Origin: Pseudothermotoga sp.
GTDB taxonomy: Bacteria > Thermotogota > Thermotogae > Thermotogales > DSM-5069
Length of the DNA stretch: 31,985 nt
Reading direction: 5' to 3'
Assembly: GCA_003510135.1 (NCBI GenBank)
Contig: DOKY01000008.1
Location: 32,499-64,483, forward strand
Shown here: piece by piece, positions 23,070-30,164 of the stretch
How the letters are laid out: every line of letters starts with the position of its first letter
Position numbering within the stretch: the first letter of the stretch is position 1
Notes under the pieces: model-generated
The model's input: the letters and a program-made list of their open reading frames with translations, nothing else
Databases searched by the model: none
Told to the model about the DNA's origin: nothing
Position numbers and translations under genes: made by a program

Positions 23070-23912
23070 ATGAGCGTACTTCAGGCGATAAGAGAAAACT
23101 ACAAAAAGCTGACAAAGGCGGAGCGTCAGATCGCGGACACGATCCTTCAGAACCCGAGAGCGGTTCTGGAATGGTCGATAAGCGAGCTGAGCCAGATATC
23201 CGGCGTGAAGAGCGAGGCGTCTGTGGTCAAGTTCTACAGGAAGATAGGTCTGACGAGTTTTCAACAGTTCAAGGTTCTTCTGGCCCAGGAACTGTCGAAG
23301 GCACCTTTGGAGATAGTCTATGAAGACATTGTCGAAGGTGATGACACGAAAACGATAGCACAGAAAATCTTCAAAGCCACGGTGAGAGCGATTCTTGATA
23401 CACTCGACACGATCGACACAGCGAGTCTGGAGAAAGGGACGGAACTCTTCCTAAGAGCCAGGAGAATCTTCTTCTTTGGTTTTGCCGCTTCGGCGGCTGT
23501 TGCGTTCGACGCATTTCACAAGTTCTCTCGCCTTGGAAAGCACTGCTTGTTCTCGAATGACGAACACATCATGGTCACACTCCTTGCGAACGCTGCAAAA
23601 GACGATCTCGTTGTGGCAATTTCGCACACTGGCGAGACCAAATCGATAGTTGCACTGTCGAAAAAGGCCATCGAGATGGGTATACCGGTGGTCGCAATAA
23701 CGGGCAATGGCAAGTCCAGCCTGGCAAAGTTGGCCACGGTAGTGCTTGTGACGAACACGAAAGAAACGAAGATCAGGACCGACGCCATGACCTCCCGTAT
23801 CGTTCAGCTCGTTATCTTGGATACGATCTACACGCTGCTCGCCGTGAAAGATCCTTCGTCGATAGAAAATCTTAAAAAGAGCAGACTGGCAATATCCGAG
23901 TTGAAGTACTGA
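23070..23912 (+). CDS. RpiR-family transcriptional regulator (HTH + SIS)
   Basis: A 280-residue regulator with an N-terminal RpiR helix-turn-helix (residues 1-77; ISELSQISGVKSEASVVKFYRKIG) and a C-terminal SIS sugar-phosphate-binding domain (about 120-250; RRIFFFGFAASAAVAFDAFHKF, VVAISHTGETKSIVALSKKA, VVAITG). GGAGGG precedes the ATG at 23070; the longer upstream frame overlaps the SDR gene. It likely senses a phosphorylated sugar acid and controls the TRAP operon, with the palindrome at 19354-19369 as a candidate site. That pairing is inferred from position. Confidence 0.92.
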   Translation: MSVLQAIRENYKKLTKAERQIADTILQNPRAVLEWSISELSQISGVKSEASVVKFYRKIGLTSFQQFKVLLAQELSKAPLEIVYEDIVEGDDTKTIAQKIFKATVRAILDTLDTIDTASLEKGTELFLRARRIFFFGFAASAAVAFDAFHKFSRLGKHCLFSNDEHIMVTLLANAAKDDLVVAISHTGETKSIVALSKKAIEMGIPVVAITGNGKSSLAKLATVVLVTNTKETKIRTDAMTSRIVQLVILDTIYTLLAVKDPSSIENLKKSRLAISELKY

Positions 23913-23922
23913 GGCGGAGGCG

Positions 23923-24909
23923 ATGTCGGTGAAAAGAGTCTTGGTTCTGGCCAGAACTTTTGGAAAGTACTCCAGCGAACCTTTGAAATTGTTGCAGGAC
24001 AACGGTTTTGAAATCGAAAGAAGGCAACAGGTAGATGTGGATGATCTCAAAGGTTTTGACGCCGTGATAGTGGGTGTTCAAAAGATAACACGTGAGATGA
24101 TGCAGAACTCTTCCGTCAAGATCATCGCAAAACATGGGGTAGGAGTCGACAACATAGATCTCGAGGCCGCCACCGAGCTTGGAATTCCGGTGACCGTTAC
24201 ACCAAATGCGAACGCAGTCTCTGTCGCTGAGCTCACGATAGGTTTCATCTTCGCCTTGAGTAAAAAACTGATCGACCTGCACAACACGCTGTATCAGAAA
24301 CGTCAGTTCGTCTCGATCACGGGTCTGGAACTTCTTGGCAAGACTCTGGGTATCGTCGGCTTTGGTTCGATCGGAAAGGAAGTAGCGAAGAGGGCGCTGT
24401 GCCTTGGCATGCGCGTACTCGTGTACGATCCGTACGTAGAGGAAAGCGTTCTGAAAGAACTGGGCTTTGAAAAGGCGGACCTCGATCAACTGCTGAGACA
24501 GAGCGATTTCGTCAGCCTGCACGTACCTTTGAACGAAAGCACGAGGCATCTGATCGATCGTGAGAAACTTTCTCTAATGAAAAAGACGGCGTATCTCATA
24601 AACACCGCGCGTGGTGGTGTTGTCGACGAGGAAGCCCTCGTTGAAGCCCTCAAAAACGGTCAGATTGCTGGTGCGGCGCTGGACGTGTTCAACGCAGAAC
24701 CACTTCCAGTAGACTCACCTTTCTTTGGCTGTCCCAACGTGATAATGACTCCACACGTTGGGGCACACACCTACGAAGCTATACTTCGCATGAACATGAT
24801 GGCCGCCGAATCGATTGTGGATTTCTTCAACAATAAAATACCGAAACATGTTGTGAACAAAGAGGTAATCCCAAGGCTTCTCGAGAGGGGATTCACCAGA
24901 CAAACATGA
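23923..24909 (+). CDS. D-isomer 2-hydroxyacid dehydrogenase
   Basis: A 328-residue NAD(P)-dependent D-2-hydroxyacid dehydrogenase. The nucleotide loop GFGSIG lies at 146-151, and the catalytic triad is Arg230 (NTARGG), Glu259 (FNAEP) and His278 (TPHVGAH). Length rules out the long SerA form with ACT domain. Homologues are called phosphoglycerate dehydrogenase, glyoxylate/hydroxypyruvate reductase or 2-ketogluconate reductase; with a TRAP transporter, SDR and gluconate-kinase-like gene, 2-keto-aldonate reduction is an attractive guess. GGAGGCG precedes the ATG at 23923, 10 bases after the RpiR stop. It is the last gene of the operon. Confidence 0.9.
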   Translation: MSVKRVLVLARTFGKYSSEPLKLLQDNGFEIERRQQVDVDDLKGFDAVIVGVQKITREMMQNSSVKIIAKHGVGVDNIDLEAATELGIPVTVTPNANAVSVAELTIGFIFALSKKLIDLHNTLYQKRQFVSITGLELLGKTLGIVGFGSIGKEVAKRALCLGMRVLVYDPYVEESVLKELGFEKADLDQLLRQSDFVSLHVPLNESTRHLIDREKLSLMKKTAYLINTARGGVVDEEALVEALKNGQIAGAALDVFNAEPLPVDSPFFGCPNVIMTPHVGAHTYEAILRMNMMAAESIVDFFNNKIPKHVVNKEVIPRLLERGFTRQT

Positions 24910-24929
24910 ATCGAGAGCTATGAGTTTCC

Positions 24930-25520
24930 TCAATCAACCCCAAGTGAGGCCAGCTCTTGCTTCAACTTCTCAGCGCTTGTGAACAGCAGCGAACGGATCT
25001 TGATCTCTCTAGCCGCTTTAACGTTCTCGATCGTGTCGTCCACGAAAAACGTCTCTTCAGGTTTTGCCGATTCGTTTTTCAGTACGTACAGGAAGAATTC
25101 CTTCTCGGGCTTCATCAAACCGATCTGGTGCGAAGCATAGACACGATCGAAAACATCATAGTGTCCCTGCTGCAGATGGATCCGATAGTGTGACTCTATC
25201 GTGTTTGTCCCGGCGACGACTCTGTATTTGGTTTTCAAATCCTTTACCAGCCGCACGGTCTCTGGTTTGAGAACAGGTTTGAAGAACTCAGCCCAGAGAT
25301 CCTGTTCAATCGTTCGGCCAAAAAAATCGGAGAAGTTTCTCCAAAAATCTTTGGCGGAGATCTTTCCAGTTTGAAGCTCTCTGAGGCCCGCCTTCTGAGC
25401 CAGCGTGAGAAACTCTCGTTCGCTCAGGCCGAGGTGCCCTGCAATTGGAAGGACAACTGAAGTACCGTCACACAGAACGCCTCCGACATCGAATATGAAG
25501 AGTTTCAACTTCTCAGACAC
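24930..25520 (-). CDS. HAD-superfamily hydrolase
   Basis: A 196-residue HAD subfamily IA hydrolase, probably a small-molecule phosphatase. Motif I is FDVGGV (nucleophile Asp11), with Gly13 where the usual second Asp stands, as in the YihX-like branch. Motif II is VVAGTNT, motif III has Lys in GLMKPEKEF, and motif IV is FFVDDTIENV. A cap domain spans about 20-90. GTG at 25520 has GGTGGG upstream and lies within the last codons of the small membrane-protein gene (8-base overlap), so translation is coupled. The substrate is unknown; the Asp-to-Gly change is known in related phosphatases and does not by itself mean loss of activity. Confidence 0.88.
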   Translation of the reverse strand: MSEKLKLFIFDVGGVLCDGTSVVLPIAGHLGLSEREFLTLAQKAGLRELQTGKISAKDFWRNFSDFFGRTIEQDLWAEFFKPVLKPETVRLVKDLKTKYRVVAGTNTIESHYRIHLQQGHYDVFDRVYASHQIGLMKPEKEFFLYVLKNESAKPEETFFVDDTIENVKAAREIKIRSLLFTSAEKLKQELASLGVD

Positions 25521-25713
25521 GTGTAGCCCACCTTTTTTCCCTCATATTGAAACCTTTCACGAAAGTCGGGTTGCGTTTCCTTAAAAATTCTTGCAACAGT
25601 TCTGCAAGGGCTGAGGTTTCGAACGGTCGCGAGCACCGAACTGTCATTACCACTGCAAGAGAAGTGAAAAGTACCAGCGCTGCGAGCAGAGCCTCCATCC
25701 GATACTTCTTCAA
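25513..25713 (-). CDS. Small single-helix membrane protein, unknown function
   Basis: A 66-residue protein. It starts with TTG at 25713, which has an excellent AGGAGGT 7 bases upstream; no other start in this frame is as good. Residues 1-5 are basic, 6-25 form one hydrophobic helix (MEALLAALVLFTSLAVVMTV), and the rest is a charged amphipathic tail (ALAELLQEFLRKRNP, then KRW near the end). It overlaps the HAD gene by 8 bases, pointing to coupled translation. The single helix could be an anchor or an uncleaved signal. I recognise no family, but SD, helix and overlap make it a credible gene. Its role beside the hydrolase is not known. Confidence 0.6.
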   Translation of the reverse strand: MKKYRMEALLAALVLFTSLAVVMTVRCSRPFETSALAELLQEFLRKRNPTFVKGFNMREKRWATRV

Positions 25714-26002
25714 TGTTGGTACCTCCTGCGGTCGAGCCAAGCAATCCCATTCACTATGGTACAATTTAAAGTCAGACAGAACAATACATCATCGATTATC
25801 TTCCGCACTTCGATTGGCACATCGAAAATTTTTCAACCCGACTCGATCCTTTTCAAAGCGATAAGGTTTTTAATATCTGTGCCCGCTGGAATGGGAATGT
25901 ATACCCAAATAAAAACTGTAAACATAAGATTACCTTTCTATCAAATAAAGAAAATCCACAATTGAAGAGCTTTTCCGGCCTATTAAGAACGAAGGGGTCG
26001 AT
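25714..26002. other. Non-coding, AT-rich spacer
   Basis: About 290 bases between the divergent small-protein gene and the rsmH promoter. The part from about 25770 on is clearly richer in A+T than the flanking genes. A frame at 25756-25965 is open, but has no ribosome binding site and no recognisable protein character. I see no RNA gene or repeat in it. Confidence 0.5.
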
Positions 26003-26032
26003 TTGCTTTTCTAAAGGTTTTAGTCATATAAT
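26003..26032 (+). promoter_or_regulatory. Promoter of the rsmH-ftsL-ftsI cluster
   Basis: A perfect TATAAT at 26027-26032 with TTGCTT (26003-26008) 18 bases upstream. It lies 28 bases before the rsmH ATG at 26061 and supports that start over the longer frame beginning at 25962. Confidence 0.65.
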
Positions 26033-26060
26033 ACAAAAGAAAGTCAGCGGAGCGGATTGG

Positions 26061-26933
26061 ATGGATATCGTTCATGTTCCTGTCCTTGTGAAAGAGGTCC
26101 TTGAGTTTTTCAAAGACATCGAGGGTGTGTTCCTTGATTGTACCGTGGGTTTGGGTGGACATGCTGAAGCGATACTGACCGAGATTCCCAACAGCACTGT
26201 GGTCGGCCTGGATGTGGACGAAGAAGCTTTAGAACTGGCAAGAAAGAGGCTCGAGCGATTCCTGCTCGTGGGACGGGCCAGACTGTTCAAGAGTTCGTAC
26301 GTGGATGCAGTAGAGGTTCTGAAGAATCTCGGTTTTGATCGTGTCGATGCGATCTTGATGGATCTTGGAGTTTCGTCAATGCAGCTGGAGAGAGCGGAGC
26401 GAGGCTTCTCGTTCAACAGAGATGGGCCACTCGACATGAGAATGGACAAACGACAGAGTCTGACGGCGTACGAGATAGTGAATTTGTGGAACGAAGAGGA
26501 TCTGAGCAGGATCATATTCGAGTACGGCGAAGAGAAGAGGTACGCGCGACGCATTGCAAGGTTCATAGTCCGGAGCAGGCCGATCGAGACGACGAAGCAG
26601 CTGGTCGAGGTTCTCGCCAGAGCTATTCCAAACAAACACGGTCGTAAAAGACACTTTGCGACCAGAGTGTTTCAAGCGATACGAATAGCTGTGAATTCGG
26701 AACTTGAGAATCTCAAGAAATTTCTTGCTCAGGTTCCAGAGTTGTTGAAACCTGGCGGCAGGATCGCGATTGTGTCGTTCCACTCTTTGGAGGACAGGAT
26801 CGTCAAAGAGTTCTTCAGAAGTGAGTCGAGCTTAAAGCAACTGACGAAGAAACCGATAACACCAAGTGAATTCGAGATAACGTTGAACCCGAGAGCCAGG
26901 AGTGCCAAGTTGAGAGTAGCGGAGCGGGTGTGA
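26061..26933 (+). CDS. rsmH: 16S rRNA N4-cytosine methyltransferase
   Basis: A 290-residue RsmH (MraW) methyltransferase, which methylates C1402 of 16S rRNA using SAM. Conserved segments are HVPVLVKEV at the start, DCTVGLGGHAEAIL (SAM loop), DLGVSSMQLERAERGFSF and RDGPLDMRM, IPNKHGRKRHFATRVFQAIRI, and the end VSFHSLEDRIVKEFF. ATG at 26061 has GGAG upstream and follows the promoter at 26003-26032. As in many bacteria it opens a division/cell-wall cluster, followed at once by the FtsL-like and FtsI-like genes. Confidence 0.96.
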   Translation: MDIVHVPVLVKEVLEFFKDIEGVFLDCTVGLGGHAEAILTEIPNSTVVGLDVDEEALELARKRLERFLLVGRARLFKSSYVDAVEVLKNLGFDRVDAILMDLGVSSMQLERAERGFSFNRDGPLDMRMDKRQSLTAYEIVNLWNEEDLSRIIFEYGEEKRYARRIARFIVRSRPIETTKQLVEVLARAIPNKHGRKRHFATRVFQAIRIAVNSELENLKKFLAQVPELLKPGGRIAIVSFHSLEDRIVKEFFRSESSLKQLTKKPITPSEFEITLNPRARSAKLRVAERV

Positions 26934-26947
26934 GAGGAGGGGGAGGT

Positions 26948-27235
26948 TTGACCCCTGCAAGATCGATAGCGAAGCGGAGAAGTCGCGCGGTTGAACGAAC
27001 TCTGTCTCTGTACCTCGTGAGGCTCGTCCTGATAGGTGCCTTCCTTGCGGTTATACTCGCGGCCACACTTCCGATGGTGAGATTGACGCACACCGTAGCA
27101 AACTTGTCAAGGGAAAACAGAGTTCTACAGATGCGCATCCTCGAACGCGAGCAACAGCTGAGCCAGTTACAGGCTGAACTGATGCTGTTGATGTCCTCAC
27201 GAGAGGTGATCAGTCCGGGATCTGATGGGCAATAA
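26948..27235 (+). CDS. FtsL-like division protein
   Basis: A protein of about 95 residues with a basic N-terminus, one membrane helix (about 25-45, VRLVLIGAFLAVILAATLP) and then a predicted coiled coil (VANLSRENRVLQMRILEREQQLSQLQAELMLL). This topology and its place between rsmH and ftsI match FtsL, the small divisome protein, although FtsL sequences are too variable for certainty. TTG at 26948 is chosen with GGAGG 7 bases upstream; GTG at 26930, overlapping the rsmH stop, is the alternative and would add a glycine-rich stretch encoded by the SD itself. Its end overlaps ftsI by 11 bases. Confidence 0.75.
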   Translation: MTPARSIAKRRSRAVERTLSLYLVRLVLIGAFLAVILAATLPMVRLTHTVANLSRENRVLQMRILEREQQLSQLQAELMLLMSSREVISPGSDGQ

Positions 27236-29015
27236 GCTGGTAACAAATCGATTGAAATTCTTGATCTTCACCTTCCTTTTCTTCTCGGTGGGTTCTTTTG
27301 TGTTGCTCTCGCTGAGAAGCTCAGATCTTCGTGTTGGACCAGTCTGGACGATCCGAATTCCCGCCTCAAGAGGTAAAATCCTCGACGCTCAGGACAGGCT
27401 CTGCGCGTACGACGAGTTCATTTACATAGCATATCTGGATATCGATTATCTCAGGAGTGCAAAGTTAGATCGACTCAAACCACACCTGGACCTTCTGTTG
27501 AAGAATTTCAACGTTGGCAAAACTACCCAGGATGTTCTGGCGAGCAGGCAGAGATTTCTCAAGCTCGGTGAAGGTGCGTCACGGGACGAAATTCTCAAAC
27601 TCATACCCACAGAGTTACTCCCCTACGTATCGATCGAACTTGAACCGCGAAGAAAGAGATTCACCGATTTCGGTATGGACAAGATCTTGGGCACGGTCAT
27701 CGGCAATCGTGGAGTAGGTGGTGTAGAGGAAGCGCTCGATTCACAGCTTCGGGGCAAGAGGGACGGTAGGGCTTTCTTGCGCTTTTCTGGATTCGTAACA
27801 CTCTCACCCAAGCTGGTATCACTCAGAGAACCAATAGATGGGAAGAACATTCAACTGACGATAGATATGGAGTTTCAGCGTACCTGTTACGAAGAGATTC
27901 TCAAGGCGAAGGAGCAGAACCAAGCGGTCAGTGTTGGGGCAATAGTCATGGAAACGAAGACTGGAAGAATCAGGGCCATGGCGACGACGAGAAGCTGGAA
28001 CGACGCGGTCCTCGGTTATTTTGAACCTGGCTCGTCTTTAAAACCCATCGTTTACGCGATCGCGTTAGAGAGTGGTGTGATTAGTGGTGAGGAGACTTTC
28101 AACTGCACCGGGCAGATAAAGCCAGTTCCGGAAGTTGACGTGATCGTACGAGACATCGACGTGCACGGCATCGTGAGCGTGAGTGAGGCGTTGATTCATT
28201 CCTGCAACAGCGCGACGATAATGATCGCCAAACGCATCAAAGAACAACTGGGCGACGAAGTGTATTACGAGTGGCTCAAGAAGTTTGGATTCGGTGAGAA
28301 AACCGGCGTCGAGATAGCTGGGGAAATATCCGGAGTGCTCAGAAAACCAAACCAATGGTCAAAGATAGATTTCGCGATGGTGAGCATCGGTCAGGGCATA
28401 GGAACACCACCTGTGCAGTTCTTAGCAGCCTTCAACGTGCTGGCAAACTCCGGAAAATACGTCAGACCAACCATCGTCGAGGGTGAACCCGTGGAGGAAA
28501 AACGTGTCATCAGCGAGAAGACGAGTGATTTCATTCGCAAGGCTTTGCATCGTGTTGTTCTTGAGGGGACCGGTAAGCGTGCCGACGTGCTCGAAGTGAG
28601 TGTGGCGGGTAAGACGGGGACAGCTCAGAAGCTTGTGGACGGAAAGGATAAAGAAAAGTATTTCTCCATTTTCGTAGGTTACTTTCCGGCTGAGGATCCT
28701 CTCTACACGATTCTGGTCTACATGGATGAACCGTCGGCGGGTACATACCTTGCAGGGGAAGTCGCCGCTCCCGTGTTTGCAGCGATAGTGAAGCGAATAC
28801 TCCAGATCGGAAAGGAGCATCCTCTGAAGGTTGTGACAACCGCGATGCCGGATCTCAGAGGTCTGACGCTACGTGACGCCTTGCTGATATTGGAGCAAAT
28901 AGGAATCAAAAAGGAATACATCAGGTACGAGGGCGTGGGCACAGTGAAAGAGCAGTATCCAGAGCCTGGCACAATCGAGTTCAGAGATAAAACGATCTTT
29001 CTGAAGCTTCAGTGA
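27225..29015 (+). CDS. ftsI: Penicillin-binding transpeptidase with PASTA domain, FtsI/SpoVD-like
   Basis: A 596-residue class B PBP that cross-links septal peptidoglycan outside the membrane. It has a short cytoplasmic tail, a membrane helix at about 11-30, the N-terminal module beginning RGKILDAQDRLCAYD, and a full transpeptidase site: Ser270-x-x-Lys273, Ser326-Cys-Asn328 and Lys463-Thr-Gly-Thr466. The last 50 residues (from about 548, PDLRGLTLRDALLILEQIGI) are one PASTA domain, as in SpoVD and some FtsI proteins. ATG at 27225 overlaps the ftsL-like gene, with only a weak GGGA upstream, so coupling is likely. Function as the divisome PBP is inferred from its neighbours. Confidence 0.92.
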   Translation: MGNKLVTNRLKFLIFTFLFFSVGSFVLLSLRSSDLRVGPVWTIRIPASRGKILDAQDRLCAYDEFIYIAYLDIDYLRSAKLDRLKPHLDLLLKNFNVGKTTQDVLASRQRFLKLGEGASRDEILKLIPTELLPYVSIELEPRRKRFTDFGMDKILGTVIGNRGVGGVEEALDSQLRGKRDGRAFLRFSGFVTLSPKLVSLREPIDGKNIQLTIDMEFQRTCYEEILKAKEQNQAVSVGAIVMETKTGRIRAMATTRSWNDAVLGYFEPGSSLKPIVYAIALESGVISGEETFNCTGQIKPVPEVDVIVRDIDVHGIVSVSEALIHSCNSATIMIAKRIKEQLGDEVYYEWLKKFGFGEKTGVEIAGEISGVLRKPNQWSKIDFAMVSIGQGIGTPPVQFLAAFNVLANSGKYVRPTIVEGEPVEEKRVISEKTSDFIRKALHRVVLEGTGKRADVLEVSVAGKTGTAQKLVDGKDKEKYFSIFVGYFPAEDPLYTILVYMDEPSAGTYLAGEVAAPVFAAIVKRILQIGKEHPLKVVTTAMPDLRGLTLRDALLILEQIGIKKEYIRYEGVGTVKEQYPEPGTIEFRDKTIFLKLQ

Positions 29016-29054
29016 TCTACCCCACCATGATAGAATCTAAGTCGAGGTGCACGG

Positions 29055-29660
29055 ATGAATCTGACGACGCTTCTCAGACAGATCGTGACAGGATTTTTGG
29101 CCGTGGTTTTGACGATCGTACCACGTGAATACTTCAAGGCAAAGCTGGCGGTCAGGCTGGGGGATCAAACGCCTGCGAAGGTTGGACGAACCAGCCTGAA
29201 TCCTTTTGTTCATCTCGATCCAATCGGTACTCTGGCTTTCATCTTCCTCAACTTCGGTTGGTCCCGTCCCGTTCCAGTCAGGCCCTGGAATTTGAGAAAG
29301 AGAAGAAGGCATTTTCTTTTGGTGTCCCTGGCAGGCCCAGCGATAGGCATGGTTTGCTTTCTCCTGTATGGTGTCCTTGCAAGATTCTTGAACAGTCCCG
29401 AGTTGACCTTCGAGACACTCAGCAAAGCCGCGAAGTTCAGTCTGACTTATGCGCTGTTTTCCCTATTTCCCATACCTCCCTTAGACGGTTCAAGGATCCT
29501 CGGTGCGCTGTTGCCCGAGGGCTACACCGAGTGGTACTTGAAGTACGAAGTTTACGGTGTTCTCTTCATGCTGGCACTCCTCTTTCTCTGGGTCATGCCT
29601 TTGATCATGGATCCGTTTGTACATTTCATAGAGAAACTGACAATCATTCTGATTGGCTGA
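29055..29660 (+). CDS. Site-2-protease (M50) homologue lacking catalytic residues
   Basis: A 201-residue polytopic membrane protein with the fold signatures of short S2P/M50B proteases: an N-terminal helix, a YRLGD-like VRLGDQTPAKVGRTSLNPFVHLDPIGTL stretch, SLAGPAIG, and the late FPIPPLDGSRILGALLP motif with Asp144. The HExxH that binds zinc is replaced: residues 24-28 read REYFK (CGT GAA TAC TTC AAG), so both His are gone while Glu remains. The Asn that normally precedes PIPPLDG is also Ser136. It is therefore likely to be a non-proteolytic pseudoprotease. GAGGTG precedes the ATG at 29055. It follows ftsI by 39 bases. Role unknown; a scaffold or substrate-binding function is possible. Confidence 0.85.
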   Translation: MNLTTLLRQIVTGFLAVVLTIVPREYFKAKLAVRLGDQTPAKVGRTSLNPFVHLDPIGTLAFIFLNFGWSRPVPVRPWNLRKRRRHFLLVSLAGPAIGMVCFLLYGVLARFLNSPELTFETLSKAAKFSLTYALFSLFPIPPLDGSRILGALLPEGYTEWYLKYEVYGVLFMLALLFLWVMPLIMDPFVHFIEKLTIILIG

Positions 29661-29675
29661 AAGGGGCATCAGTCG

Positions 29676-30164
29676 ATGCTTTTCATGAGACATCCCGTGT
29701 CACTGAACGTGGTCAGAAAACTGAAAGTATCGGACCAGATCGTTTTCACAGGCAGGCTGGTTCTCCTAGGCGGGAAAGCGTTCGAAAGGATTGTGAATTA
29801 CGAGCGTGCCGAGGGACTGATACCGGATTTCATCAAGAATGAACTCATCTGCCTAGGCCGTATCGAGCGAAGTTCTGTGAAACCGATTCCTTCAAAGAGC
29901 TGTGAACAGTTCCTGGAAAAGGCATTTCTGTACGGCGCAGTGTCTGTGATCGCATTCGACACGAATTTGAACGAGGCCACGTTCAAGAGATTTTCTCGGG
30001 TACTTTTCGTCCCAGAGTCCGAGATTCGTCCAATCTCTGAGAGAATCCTCGCGTACTCAGACCTCGATCAGGATGCCGTGTACGAGGTCGAAGTGGAACG
30101 ACTCTTGATGCGTGTGGCGATAGACAGCAAAGGAAACAAGATGTCACTGGAGGTTCGAAAATGA
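29676..30164 (+). CDS. Conserved-type protein, possibly fumarase-beta-like domain
   Basis: A 162-residue soluble protein without signal or membrane segments. I do not recognise it firmly. The pattern LKVSDQIVFTGRLVLLGGKAFERIV, then LICLGRI, then PIPSKSCEQFLEKAFLYGAVSVIAFD resembles in order the beta (C-terminal, swivelling) domain of class I fumarases and tartrate dehydratases, where one sees GD-x-V-x-x-[ST]-G-x-x-x-x-A-R-D-x-A-H-x-R and then GPTTS. If so, the active-site stretches are degenerate (GPTTS is PIPSKS) and there is no alpha subunit nearby, so enzyme activity is doubtful. The ATG at 29676 has AAAGGGG about 9 bases upstream. Its stop overlaps the wecB start (ATGA). Confidence 0.75.
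   Translation: MLFMRHPVSLNVVRKLKVSDQIVFTGRLVLLGGKAFERIVNYERAEGLIPDFIKNELICLGRIERSSVKPIPSKSCEQFLEKAFLYGAVSVIAFDTNLNEATFKRFSRVLFVPESEIRPISERILAYSDLDQDAVYEVEVERLLMRVAIDSKGNKMSLEVRK

Noticed and set aside
25756..25965. Plus-strand frame of 69 codons in the AT-rich spacer
   Set aside because: No ribosome binding site, odd composition for this genome, and no similarity that I can see; treated as non-coding.
29001..29013. Palindrome CTGAAGCTTCAG at the end of ftsI
   Set aside because: It lies within codons for the last residues, has no loop for an RNA hairpin and no T run, so a chance palindrome is the simplest reading.
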